The translations under genes and the position numbers were made by a program. From assembly GCA_001399795.1 (NCBI GenBank), contig LIHK01000020.1, forward strand, positions 1 to 41,721: a stretch of DNA of 41,721 bases, in the 5' to 3' direction. Within the stretch, counting starts at the first letter, position 1; every line of letters starts with the position of its first letter. Shown here one piece after another: positions 23,453-32,000 of this stretch. The notes beneath the pieces are model-generated. The model was not told the DNA's origin. It ran no database searches and was given only the letters and a program-made list of their open reading frames with translations. Source of the stretch: Candidatus Bathyarchaeota archaeon BA2. Its GTDB lineage: Archaea > Thermoproteota > Bathyarchaeia > Bathyarchaeales > Bathyarchaeaceae.

Positions 23453-26299
23453 TTGACCTCAGTTCTTGAGAGGAACATTCAAATTGAGCTTTATCGGATA
23501 TTCCAGAATCTGGTTGCAAAGAAGTTCTCTTACAATGATATTGAGTTTATTGGTGTCAGGTTTGAGCCTACAATTAATGGGAGACCAGACTTAGTTGTTG
23601 AAGCCATTGACAAGGGAAAAAAGATACCGCTTTTAGTGATAGAGACTAAACGTAAAGAACCATTCGTTGATCGTAGATTTGACCCTTATAGCAAAGACGT
23701 AATCAGACAAGCTTCAAGCTATGCGGTTGAATTAGGAGCTCCTTATTTTGCTACATGCAATGGAGAGGCTCTTGTCGTATTTGACACTTTTACTGCTGGA
23801 GTTCCTCTACCACAAAGAAGGCTTAAGCACTATAGGGTTTATTTTGAGGAAGCTTTTGCTAAGACCATTCTAGAGGAAGTCTGTAGGTTTAGAAGGGGTG
23901 TAGGTAAATGGCTTGAGCTTGATGATGTTTTCTTGCAGAGGCTCAGAACTTTTCACACATTTATAACTCCTTTCATTATGGAATCTTTAAATCAGCAACT
24001 GAGAGAGGATGCAAAGTTCAAAGAGGAGTATGTAAGATGGCTCAAGTCACAGCTTTTTGAGTATTCTCCAGAAATGAATGAGAGGATTGCTGAACAGCTC
24101 GCCTACATGCTCATGAATAGGTTAACCTTCTACAAAACATTGGAAACACAAATTCCGATTCTGCCAAAGCTAATGAAAATTGAAACAGAAGACCCAATGA
24201 TATTTTCAAATAAATTAAGAGAAGCTTTTGATAAGGTGTATAAGGATATAAACTATGAGGCCATTTTTGAACCACACACCATCCTCGACCAAATTGTATT
24301 GCCGAGGAAGTTAATCTACACTTTAAACGATTTCATTGAGGAATTAGGAACGTACGATTTGTCCAAGATAAGAGGTGACGTCATAGGACGAGTTTATGAA
24401 GAACTTATTCCAGATGTTGAGAGACATAGACTTGGACAGTATTACACCCCACCACCTATCGTTGAGCTAATCACCGAAATGTGTATCAAATCACCTAACG
24501 ATAAGGTTCTTGACCCTGCTTGTGGAAGTGGAAGTTTCCTGGTAAAAGCCTATCACAAACTTAAAGACTTAAAACGAAAAGAGAATCCATTTGCAGATGA
24601 TAATAAGCTTCATGAAGAAATTCTTAATGAGTTGTATGGCATAGACATTAATCCATTCCCAGCTCAACTTTCAAGCATCAATTTAGCAATTAGAAACCTA
24701 AAAGTAACAAGTAGACACATAAACCTATTTGTTAGCGACTTTTTTAAAGTCAAACCTTTAATGGGCATTATTCCAGAAGTTGATGTGGTTGTTACTAATC
24801 CACCTTACACAAGACAGGAAGAAATGGAATGCAAAGACCAAATTAGGGAAGAAGCATTAACATATTCAGATGGTTCAAAGATTCCCTTAGATGCAAGAGC
24901 TGGAATATATGCCTACTTCTTCACGCACAGTGCCAAGTTTTTGAAAAACGGTGGAAGAATGGGTTACATAACTTCCGATACATGGCTTGATGTGGGCTTT
25001 GGAGAGGGCTTAAAGAGATTCTTCCTCGATCACTTTAAGATATTAGCCATAACCTGGTATGATATTAGAGCTTTTGAGAAGCCTCTTGTAGGTACATGTA
25101 TAACGATATTTGAGAAGGAGGATGCGTCAAGAAAGGCTCGTGAGGAAAACGTTGTCAAGTTCGTAAGAATAAAGAATCCGATGCCTACACAAGAGATCAT
25201 AAACATTGTTCAAACAACGAACGCCGATTTTGAAGACGAAAGGATAAGAGTAGTTTTAAGGAGCCAGAGAAAACTTCAACCTGAGCAAAAATGGGGAAAA
25301 TTCCTCAGGGCTCCATCAATTTACTTTAAAGTTATACAGCATCCTAAAGTGATAAAACTTGGCAACATAGCTGAACTGAAGCGAGGATTTACAACAGGTG
25401 CTAACGAGTTCTTTTATCTTGATAACGAGAAAATCAAGCTATGGGGCATTGAACAGGAGTGTCTGGAGCCACTTGTCACATCTCCTAAAGAAATAAAAGT
25501 TGAGATTAAACCCGAAGACGTTAACTATTGGGTCCTCATGGTGCACGAAACGAAGGAGGACTTACTTAAGAAAAATGCTAACGTGTTAAAATATATCGAA
25601 TGGGGAGAAAATGTTGAAACTCGAATAAAGGGTGGGAGAAGAGGAGGAACTACAATAAGAGGATATCACAACCTTTCAACAGTTAAGTCGAGAAAAATGT
25701 GGTATGACTTGGGAAAAAGGGAGCCTGCTCCACTGTTATTTTCATGTAAAATATGGGACCGTTGCATCTTCGCATTGAATAAAGCAAACGCCCAAGCCGA
25801 CAAAGCCTTCTATGAAATGCATCCTAAAGTAAAACAAAATATCACAGTTCTTGCCGGAATACTCAATTCATCGGTTTCCGCCCTGCTTTCGGAGTTACAA
25901 GGGCGTTTTTACGGTGGAGGGGTACTTGAATTGGAAGTATATGAGAGCAAAGAATTGCCAATCTTAGATCCTGATAAATTATCTGCAAGTGAGAAGGAGA
26001 GAATCGAGCAATCTCTCTTAAAACTTTGTGATGCCCAACGTAAAGACGACAAGAAAAGCGAGGAAGGCGCTCAAAAAGAACTTGACAATGCCGTCTTTGA
26101 TGTCTTGGGCTTAACTGAAAATGAACGAAGGCAAGTCTATGAGGGCTTGAAGGCGTTAAGGCAAATGAGGTTTCAAAGGAAAGAGGTTGAGGTTCTTGTT
26201 GAGACTGCCGAGAAGTGGAAGCCTCATAAGAAGCCTAAGAAAGAGAGAATAAAACCAGTTGAGCCATCCAAACGACTTGACACATGGATAAAAGGGTAG
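23453..26299 (+). CDS. type IIG-like restriction-modification enzyme (N6-adenine methylase)
   Basis: The 948-residue single polypeptide has a PD-(D/E)xK nuclease-like N-terminus (GRPDLVVEA at 43-51, LLVIETKRKEP at 60-70), a helical linker, and an N6-adenine methylase core. The core contains GQYYTPPPIVELI (329-), SAM motif DPACGSGSF (354-362) and catalytic TNPPYTRQEE (NPPY 449-452). A C-terminal specificity region (AELKRGFTTGANEFFYL) and a basic tail follow. It would methylate adenine in a specific site and cut unmodified DNA. No helicase is present, unlike type I or ISP. A TTG start follows AAGGTGAAGG. The next gene starts 19 nt downstream and is probably co-transcribed. Confidence 0.87.
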   Translation: MTSVLERNIQIELYRIFQNLVAKKFSYNDIEFIGVRFEPTINGRPDLVVEAIDKGKKIPLLVIETKRKEPFVDRRFDPYSKDVIRQASSYAVELGAPYFATCNGEALVVFDTFTAGVPLPQRRLKHYRVYFEEAFAKTILEEVCRFRRGVGKWLELDDVFLQRLRTFHTFITPFIMESLNQQLREDAKFKEEYVRWLKSQLFEYSPEMNERIAEQLAYMLMNRLTFYKTLETQIPILPKLMKIETEDPMIFSNKLREAFDKVYKDINYEAIFEPHTILDQIVLPRKLIYTLNDFIEELGTYDLSKIRGDVIGRVYEELIPDVERHRLGQYYTPPPIVELITEMCIKSPNDKVLDPACGSGSFLVKAYHKLKDLKRKENPFADDNKLHEEILNELYGIDINPFPAQLSSINLAIRNLKVTSRHINLFVSDFFKVKPLMGIIPEVDVVVTNPPYTRQEEMECKDQIREEALTYSDGSKIPLDARAGIYAYFFTHSAKFLKNGGRMGYITSDTWLDVGFGEGLKRFFLDHFKILAITWYDIRAFEKPLVGTCITIFEKEDASRKAREENVVKFVRIKNPMPTQEIINIVQTTNADFEDERIRVVLRSQRKLQPEQKWGKFLRAPSIYFKVIQHPKVIKLGNIAELKRGFTTGANEFFYLDNEKIKLWGIEQECLEPLVTSPKEIKVEIKPEDVNYWVLMVHETKEDLLKKNANVLKYIEWGENVETRIKGGRRGGTTIRGYHNLSTVKSRKMWYDLGKREPAPLLFSCKIWDRCIFALNKANAQADKAFYEMHPKVKQNITVLAGILNSSVSALLSELQGRFYGGGVLELEVYESKELPILDPDKLSASEKERIEQSLLKLCDAQRKDDKKSEEGAQKELDNAVFDVLGLTENERRQVYEGLKALRQMRFQRKEVEVLVETAEKWKPHKKPKKERIKPVEPSKRLDTWIKG

Positions 26300-26318
26300 T
26301 CCATTCCAAAATAGCAAC

Positions 26319-26852
26319 ATGGGAGAACAAATTATGATTGAAGAGGACACAGTAATTAAAATTGCTGAAAGATTTTTTGAAAGAGAAAAGATTAAACCAA
26401 TTCGACAAAAAACAGGTGTGGATTTTATTTTTCAGGGGAAAGCGATAGACGTCAAAGGAAGTGATTCAAAATTTAATTATGCTTTGTCTCAATTCTTGGA
26501 TTATACATTAAAATACGCTGGCTTGATGCTGATATTTCCAACAGATTTTCTTTCAAGTCCATCACGTCTTTTCAAATTCCATCTTTTATGCAATTTAGCT
26601 TCCAGCTTAGCTCATAAGTCAATGGAAGTCGTCCTCGTGAGTGAAGACGATAAGTTCTATTATCTTAAAAAGTTTAGTTCAGGTCATATTCTTTTAAACG
26701 ATATAACCTATCAGATTGCTTATCACATTGTCGATGAGAAAAGGAGAATGAAAGAAATACTTGAAAATTTAAATAGCAACATACAAAAAGCTTGCTCAGA
26801 AATAGTTGAAGACACACCTGATATGATCATTCCAAAGTCTTTTGTTAAATGA
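26319..26852 (+). CDS. possible PD-(D/E)xK-fold partner of the restriction enzyme
   Basis: The 177-residue soluble protein lies 19 nt after the methylase stop. The N-terminal half contains KTGVDFIFQGKAIDVKGSDS, where D and DVK have the spacing and strand context of a PD-(D/E)xK nuclease (D...D-x-K), followed by a helix (NYALSQFLDYTLKYAGLML). The family is not recognised. It could be an extra nuclease, a specificity or control subunit, or an anti-phage effector associated with the methylase. The assignment rests on motif and position. Confidence 0.55.
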   Translation: MGEQIMIEEDTVIKIAERFFEREKIKPIRQKTGVDFIFQGKAIDVKGSDSKFNYALSQFLDYTLKYAGLMLIFPTDFLSSPSRLFKFHLLCNLASSLAHKSMEVVLVSEDDKFYYLKKFSSGHILLNDITYQIAYHIVDEKRRMKEILENLNSNIQKACSEIVEDTPDMIIPKSFVK

Positions 26853-26920
26853 CAGACTTAGGCTATAGGGCGGAGAGTAGGAGAGGTTTGGATTTGGGAT
26901 TTAATTTTCATGGTAAAAGC

Positions 26921-27160
26921 CTACAGCAAAAAGTAAAGATAAGACGTAGCCGCACAGGGCCCGACCTTTCTGAAGTAAAATTTTTTTCCTGGACACTTTC
27001 TTGATGCCTTTTCATAAGCCTCCTCTAAGGTATCACCGATCCCAGCCACCGTTCCAGACTCGACTTCAATGGACACAATCTTTCCTAAGTAAGCCTTTTC
27101 CAACTTTTTCCTATTCTCCTTGTAGATCTCTTCCCCCTTGACAACGAGCACTGGCTTCAT
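26921..27160 (-). CDS. DUF5678-like small protein
   Basis: The ORF track begins at 27325, but ATG 27160 gives a compact 79-residue protein MKPVLVVKGEEIYKENRKKL. It has the DUF5678-like order LGKIVSIEVESGTVAGIGDT, then LEEAYEKASRKCPGKKFYF and RKVGP. It resembles the 90-residue protein at 11496. A TATA-like GTTATATTTTT lies about 40 nt upstream. No protease gene is adjacent here; its neighbours are the restriction operon and a PaREP1 gene. Confidence 0.6.
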   Translation of the reverse strand: MKPVLVVKGEEIYKENRKKLEKAYLGKIVSIEVESGTVAGIGDTLEEAYEKASRKCPGKKFYFRKVGPCAATSYLYFLL

Positions 27161-27338
27161 TTTCGAACCAACTAAACAATTGCGGACCAAACCTAAAAAT
27201 ATAACGTTTGGCGAGTTCTGGCCAATTCTATAAGTGCTGAAACTCCGAGCGGCACATGTCCAACTTTTCAGTTTCTCAGCAATCAAGGTAAGAGTTAAAG
27301 CTAAATAGCTTCTTAACCATCTCACAGTGGTGTGATCA

Positions 27339-27764
27339 GTGACTCAAGGTCGTCCTTCCACCAGGAAGGTGGAAGTCAAGTTTCTCGATGAGGCTAGGAA
27401 ATTCTTGGACGCAGCCATCATGGAGTTTGAAAAGGGAGTGAAGGAAGGTAAGGATGAGACGATTAGGGACGCCGCTGAGAAGGCGTGGAACTCCACAATC
27501 CAAGCGACAACAGCCCTTCTGTTAGCGAAGGGATTCGATGAGGAAGATGTTAAAACATACAGGCAGAAGAGGCTAACCCTTGAGGAGCTAAGCATCAAAG
27601 ACGAGGAGGTCAGACGGCTGGGGCTCGGGGATAGGTTCATGGCTAGGGAGTATAGGCTTCATGTAAGATGCTTCTACGACGGTGAATACACCATCGACGC
27701 CCTCCGGGAAGAACTTAAAAAAGCCAAACAGTATATAGACGACGTGGCGAAACTGCTTTCTTAA
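27339..27764 (+). CDS. PaREP1/HEPN-like protein
   Basis: The 141-residue helical protein has KFLDEARKFLDAAIMEFEKG, a central KAWNSTIQATTALLLAKGFD helix, and late RLHVRCFYDGEY, which lines up with RLHANFYENF in the PaREP1 protein at 28973. PaREP1 proteins are archaeal HEPN-superfamily members, thought to act in stress or defence. GTG at 27339 is the start used; GTG at 27369 is an alternative. There is no nucleotidyltransferase partner. An AbrB/PIN pair follows on the same strand. Confidence 0.75.
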   Translation: MTQGRPSTRKVEVKFLDEARKFLDAAIMEFEKGVKEGKDETIRDAAEKAWNSTIQATTALLLAKGFDEEDVKTYRQKRLTLEELSIKDEEVRRLGLGDRFMAREYRLHVRCFYDGEYTIDALREELKKAKQYIDDVAKLLS

Positions 27765-27892
27765 CATAGCTGGTCTAGTCAACAAGATGGCTAAAATGCT
27801 CCGCATCTTGCTTCCTAAGGTTAACCATGCCTGAGCATCCTTATATAACAAAGTTTAAATATTCGGGACTAGGTGGGATAATTCGTGGGACC

Positions 27893-28135
27893 ATGGTCGA
27901 GGAGGCTATAATAGATAAGAAGGGTAGAATTGTCATTCCGAGACACCTTCGTGAGGAATTAGGTCTACGTGAAGGAACCAAAGTTAGGTTGGTGATGGAA
28001 GAGGGAAAAATAGTCATGATGAGGCCTGTGACTCCTGAAGAATTCATCCATGAAATGGAAGGATGCATCAAAGAGGGTTCTCAAATTCCCAAGATCAATC
28101 CTTTGGAGCTCAAGAAAATCTGGGAAAAATATTGA
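27893..28135 (+). CDS. AbrB-type antitoxin (VapB-like)
   Basis: ATG at 27893 is chosen over the track's 27827 because a TATA box (TTTAAATATT) lies about 30 nt upstream, and the AbrB fold starts at once (EEAIIDKKGRIVIPRHLREE). The C-terminal half (EEFIHEMEGCIKEGSQIP) is the toxin-binding tail. The toxin start codon overlaps its stop (TTGA). It likely represses its own operon. Confidence 0.83.
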   Translation: MVEEAIIDKKGRIVIPRHLREELGLREGTKVRLVMEEGKIVMMRPVTPEEFIHEMEGCIKEGSQIPKINPLELKKIWEKY

Positions 28136-28548
28136 TCTACGTGGACGCCAACTATTGGATCTACTGGTTTGACCAACGCTTACTCGAACATAAATATGTG
28201 CTAAAACCCATGAGAACCTTCATTCAGGAGGGCATCGTCCTAAACGTCGTAACGCTCATGGAAGTTGCACATTATTTTCGTCATTTGCCAAAAGAAAACT
28301 TCCGAAGAAAACTCCATGCAATACAAAATCTGGTTACATTAACACTCGTCAACCTAGACTTAGACTTAGCCGAACTTGCATTTGAACAACTCATAAGATA
28401 CGCCAAAATTGGAATAGGCGGCAGAGACAGCGTAATCCTTGCAACAATGAAAGCCACAGGCACCAAAAGAATAGCCAGTCACGACGAAGTCTTCAAAAAG
28501 ATCGAGAGCCTAGAAGTAATCGACCATATCCCTCAGAGTAAAAGATGA
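28132..28548 (+). CDS. PIN-domain toxin (VapC-like)
   Basis: The track starts at 28063, but the TTG at 28132 overlapping the antitoxin stop gives MIYVDANYWIYWF, a normal PIN start. Further acidic sites are in LMEVAHYF, GIGGRDSVILATM and ASHDEVFKKI. The domain is complete at about 138 residues. It is an RNase toxin coupled to the AbrB antitoxin. Confidence 0.86.
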   Translation: MIYVDANYWIYWFDQRLLEHKYVLKPMRTFIQEGIVLNVVTLMEVAHYFRHLPKENFRRKLHAIQNLVTLTLVNLDLDLAELAFEQLIRYAKIGIGGRDSVILATMKATGTKRIASHDEVFKKIESLEVIDHIPQSKR

Positions 28549-28744
28549 TAACGATAAAGACTTCGACAGCCTTCTTTGCATTTCTCCACCTTTGAAACGA
28601 CTTTATTTGCTTCTTTCGTCTCCTAACCCCCTGAAAACATACCATACACGCATAATGCTTTGTTGGGAAACGATAATTTCTATAAGTAGAACCAACTAGA
28701 TTCTCCTTTTAATATAGAAAAGGGAAGGTGAAGTGGAGTGGTGT

Positions 28745-28930
28745 CTATTGCTTCTGTTTCTACGCTTGGCATAGATGGCTGTTGCGGTTGTTGCGGCTAG
28801 GATTGTTGAGGCTAAGGCAATGTAGGGAGCCAACAAACCAAACTTATCAACAGGAACCCAAACGCCACCGACTGGGGGAACTAGCTCTCCCTTTATAGAG
28901 TCTACTGGCTCTGTTGGCTCCCAGAAACCT
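28745..28930 (-). pseudogene. orphan C-terminal anchor of a secreted protein
   Basis: The minus strand reads EPTEPVDSIKGELVPPVGGV, then WVPVDKFGLLAPYIALASTI, a hydrophobic helix and KRRNRS. It matches the end of the decayed gene at 755-1272, with near-identical nucleotides over GATAAGTTTGGTTTGTTGGC and beyond. No start or upstream domain accompanies it, so it is the 3' stub of a lost surface-protein gene. The flanking 28549-28744 shows nothing else. Confidence 0.75.
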
Positions 28931-28972
28931 CATATATCGAATAAAGAGTTCTCAGCCTTTATTCTTCAACTC

Positions 28973-29326
28973 TTAAATTGTGAGTTTCTCAAGCTTTTCT
29001 ATCAGTTTCTTAGCGTCCTCAATATAAGCCTCAACCTCAATTAACGTTGCAAAATTTTCATAAAAGTTTGCATGAAGCCTTTCGGCAACGCTGTACAATC
29101 TTCCCAACTCAACATCCTTTGTTTCTTCAATAAGCCTACTAATTACTGTCTCTAAATGATGATGCCTAGAATGCTCCCAACCCCTCTTATCAGCCGCTGC
29201 CTTAACAGCCTCAGCCACGGAGCCCCAAACCTTTTCAGAAGTTTGAACCAAATCTCCTTTAGCTAAATAATTTTTCCCCTCTTCAAGGTACTTCTTAGAA
29301 AGTTCCAGGTATTTTCTATAGCTCAT
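28973..29326 (-). CDS. PaREP1-family protein
   Basis: The 117 residues match the archaeal PaREP1 pattern: YLEEGKNYLAKGDLVQTSEK, WGSVAEAVKAAADKRGWEHS, then RLYSVAERLHANFYENF. It is all-helical, HEPN-like and cytoplasmic. ATG 29326 is used. A dead paralogue lies upstream at 29639-29995 in the same orientation, so this is one of a tandem pair. The family is multi-copy in Thermoproteota and its function is unproven; an RNase or stress role is suspected from the HEPN relationship. Confidence 0.83.
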   Translation of the reverse strand: MSYRKYLELSKKYLEEGKNYLAKGDLVQTSEKVWGSVAEAVKAAADKRGWEHSRHHHLETVISRLIEETKDVELGRLYSVAERLHANFYENFATLIEVEAYIEDAKKLIEKLEKLTI

Positions 29327-29638
29327 CTACATCACCATCTAATGGTTTCAAAAAATACTTAAAGGTTATTAAACGCCAACAAAGCCCCTAGATAACCCAA
29401 AAGTTCCTCTTCCATATCTACTTCTTCCGAAATGTGTTTCCTATCCTTGGCTTCTTAAACTCAAATCTTTTTCTCATCCACACGCAACCCGACCGCTCAG
29501 ATATGGGTACATCACTGCTACACATCCACCAGCGCAAAACGGAGACGCCCAAAACACAAACAACATAACATAAAACAGAAGAAAAGTTTTGATTTTCGAT
29601 AGGTTGTTATAGATGTTCAGAATCAACTCCAGAGCTGG
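29327..29638. other. 312-nt stretch without a supported gene
   Basis: This lies between two PaREP1 copies. There is no ORF worth calling, no RNA fold and no repeat that I can see. Some of it is probably leader and promoter of the intact PaREP1 gene. Confidence 0.5.
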
Positions 29639-29995
29639 CTAAACGAGTTTTTCAAGCTTAACTACGAATTCTCTGACGGACTCTGCCCGTCCCCTACTGC
29701 TTCGGCAGGTAAAAATCCCTTCGTAAAAGTTTTGGTGCAGATAATTCGCCTGCAAAAAACAGCCTGCTAAGCTCAGGATCCTTCAGCTCAGTACGCAGGT
29801 TTGCTACAAACTCCCAAAGGTCACCATGGGTTCTAAGCTCCACACCCCTCTTAGCGGCCACCACCTTTACAATTTCAGCCGCCGCACCCACAACTTCTCA
29901 CCTGCCTGAACATAGTCACCCTTAGCCAAGAAAGCTTCAGCTTCTTTAAAGTACTTCTGCATAAGATTCGAATAGTGTTCAACCTTCCCACTCAT
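29639..29995 (-). pseudogene. PaREP1-family pseudogene with several frameshifts
   Basis: ATG at 29995 starts MSGKVEHYSNLMQKYFKEAE and AFLAKGDYVQAGEKLW, then loses frame (one G short). The sense resumes as GAAAEIVKVVAAKRGVELRT and ELKDPELSRLFFAGE. It shifts again to NYLHQNFYEGF, again to LPAEAV, and again to AESVREFVVKLEKLV before the stop at 29639. All pieces are PaREP1 in the right order, with the LHxNFY motif present. Four or so shifts in about 350 nt are more than sequencing noise normally gives, so it is likely a true pseudogene beside an intact copy. Confidence 0.8.
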
Positions 29996-30213
29996 ACCTC
30001 TAACCACCCACCGTAAGCTCCGTCCATCCCTTAACCCTTATGGTCTAGGTCACCCTCCATTAGTCTACCCGTAAACAAGTCACTCTTCGGTCTAATAACA
30101 TGGAGATGCCTGAAATACACGGAAGCAACAGCTAAACAAAGATAGATAAAGGCAGTCTCCCACTGAAAAGGATTTTAAGAGCTTATGGGCATTCCTTAAT
30201 GGGTGTTTGAGGC

Positions 30214-30513
30214 TTGACAGAAGTTCTGTTAAGAACGAAGGCTGGTAAAGAACTTGCCTTAGAGGCCCTCTCCTCAGCTATAGAAAGGGAACTCAGAATC
30301 CTTAAGGTCAAACTGGCAAGCTTTGAAGAGGAAATGCAGAGATTCGAGTCGAGGCATGGGCTTAGCTCCAACGAATTTTATAAAAAGTTTGAAAGCGGCG
30401 AGCTGGGCGACGACGAGAGCTACTTCACGTGGTGGGCAGCCATCCACGCCCACGAAAGCATTAAAACAAGGATAGAAACCTTACAGGAACTCTTCGGCCA
30501 ATGCAAACAATAG
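30214..30513 (+). CDS. TumA-like antitoxin partner
   Basis: The 99-residue helical protein has TEVLLRTKAGKELALEALSS, a coiled coil, then ESGELGDDESYFTWWAAIHA. A TTG start at 30214 is assumed. It overlaps the TumE-like gene by 13 nt, as expected of an antitoxin encoded first in a coupled pair. I infer its role from position and size. 29996-30213 upstream shows no other gene. Confidence 0.6.
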   Translation: MTEVLLRTKAGKELALEALSSAIERELRILKVKLASFEEEMQRFESRHGLSSNEFYKKFESGELGDDESYFTWWAAIHAHESIKTRIETLQELFGQCKQ

Positions 30514-30890
30514 ACGAATACTTTAAGAAAATCCAAGAAATCATAGCGAACTCAAGGATAGTGGCATCAACCAAGATCGAGTACACCAAGGTTTTAGAAC
30601 ACGAGGGATATATGCAAGGAACCTTAACCCTCATCGACGGTTCTGAACTTAGAATCCTCGAATACACAAGCATCAGCCGTGGAAAACCCACCGTGTTGAG
30701 GTACCGCTTTCAATGGCAAACAGCAGAAGAGCTTATCGCAAGATGGAATAACGCTCCACACCACCCAGAAGTGGAATCCTTTCCTCATCACAAACACGTT
30801 AAAGGCGAGGATAAACCAAAGCCCAGCAGAGTAACAAGCCTCATATCCGTGCTCAAGGAGATAGAGGCGGAGATACTTTCAAAAGGGTAA
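30501..30890 (+). CDS. TumE/DUF6516-family toxin
   Basis: The 129 residues carry the family pattern EGYMQGTLTLIDGSELRILE, YRFQWQTAEELIARWNNAPH, HPEVESFPHHKHVKG and a terminal ISVLKEIEAEIL. TumE-like toxins belong to a small TA family found in bacteria and archaea; the target is not well known. The upstream gene overlaps by 13 nt. The 3' end abuts the broken end of the minus-strand glycosidase-like gene, so this cassette marks a recombination joint. Confidence 0.78.
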   Translation: MQTIDEYFKKIQEIIANSRIVASTKIEYTKVLEHEGYMQGTLTLIDGSELRILEYTSISRGKPTVLRYRFQWQTAEELIARWNNAPHHPEVESFPHHKHVKGEDKPKPSRVTSLISVLKEIEAEILSKG

Positions 30891-31645
30891 AGAAAGATTT
30901 CCATCGTATCGGCAGAAGGTAAAGATAAGGCGTAGGCGAAGTCGTCGTCGTAAATGGTGTTGGACGCGTTTATTCTGTGCCATTCTCCGTCTCCGCTTGG
31001 CGGAGGAGAATACCGCATGTAAAGTTTCTCGAAGCCGCTTCTATAGAAGTTGAGGGCGTCGTTCATCATGGTTTGGTATTTTGCTTCTCCGGTGCGGTCG
31101 TAAAGCATTTTTAAGGAGATTAAGCCGTACAAGTCGATGACACACATTTCTGAGAGCCAAACATCTGCAATGGTGACAGCTTGGGCGAAACCGCCGTAAT
31201 ACTTGTCGTGAACTCCAAGTTCGCTTGGTTTGTTTTGCATGTTGTAAAGGAAGGTTCCTCCAGCCAATTCTGCAGCGTCGAGGTATGCTGGGGTGCCTGT
31301 TAGGTCGTAGGCTTTCAAGAGGGCTGGAATGGTCCGCATTGCATCGATGCTATAGTAGTAGGTGCTGTTGTCCTTGCTCTGGAAGCCTCCGTAGGCCAGC
31401 TTGGTGTCATTGGTGCATTGAATGGACAGGATGTAGTCGGCTAAGGCGACAATCTTGTTGTATATGTTCGTTTTTTCGCTTTCAAACTGCTCGTCAGAGT
31501 ATGCTTCGTTGAGGAAGTCTATGGCGTGGGCGGCTGGTGCTGGACCCCTACCCCACTCGGTGTCGACGCCGCTTCCAGGAATGTAGTAGAAGTATGGTGC
31601 GTAGTCCATAATGAAGTTGAAATAGGCTTGAGGAATGGTTCCCAT
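30788..31645 (-). pseudogene. virion glycosidase-like (alpha/alpha toroid) protein, 3' truncated
   Basis: The minus-strand frame of 285 codons has repeated helix-pair signatures of an alpha/alpha-barrel: AHAIDFLNEAYSDEQFESEK, YYYSIDAMRTIPALLKAYDL, TPAYLDAAELAGG, LKMLYDRTGEAKYQTMMNDA. The fold is common in glycan-active enzymes (mannosidase-like or C5-epimerase-like). The gene follows the connector-like gene with 1 nt between and looks like a virion tail hydrolase. After YDDDFAYAL (about 30930) the frame runs antisense through the TumE gene and is not protein-like. The true C-terminus is therefore lost at the junction around 30890-30930. Confidence 0.65.
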
Positions 31646-31646
31646 T

Positions 31647-32000
31647 TTACACCCTCTTCAAGGCTTGTCCGCGCAGCTTTTTCAACATGCGTTCAAGCTC
31701 GGTTTGCAAAACGTCTAAGGGAGGAGCTTTGCTGAGGACGCTGACGTTTTGGTCTCCAACCGAAAAGCTTAGACCCACGGCTGAGCCGCCGGTTAGGTAG
31801 CAAATGGCGTACACGGCTGCGAGAACCGTGACGAACTCCTTCTCAGCGTCTGTGCAGTTGCCAGAGTCTATTTCTCGGTTGGTTTCCAGCTCCAACGTAA
31901 CCTCAGCCCGTTTAATCATCTTCAGAACCTTCACATCTGGAACTTCCGCCGAGGTTACGTTAATCACATCGCGAACGTCATCGGCTGAAACAGACGCCAA
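31647..32000 (-). CDS. head-tail connector-like protein of a tailed provirus
   Basis: The 117 residues have the small all-helical connector pattern: VSADDVRDVINVTSAEVPDV, LKMIKRAEVTLELETN, CTDAEKEFVTVLAAVYAICY, and a C-terminal ELERMLKKLRG. Such Gp6-like connectors join the portal ring to the tail. The gene stops 1 nt before the glycosidase-like gene. No capsid gene is next to it, so it is an isolated proviral fragment. It may still be expressed. Confidence 0.65.
   Translation of the reverse strand: MASVSADDVRDVINVTSAEVPDVKVLKMIKRAEVTLELETNREIDSGNCTDAEKEFVTVLAAVYAICYLTGGSAVGLSFSVGDQNVSVLSKAPPLDVLQTELERMLKKLRGQALKRV

Noticed and set aside
27161-27325. N-terminal extension of the DUF5678-like ORF
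   Set aside because: The extension is not like the family, and the ATG at 27160 begins the recognisable domain.
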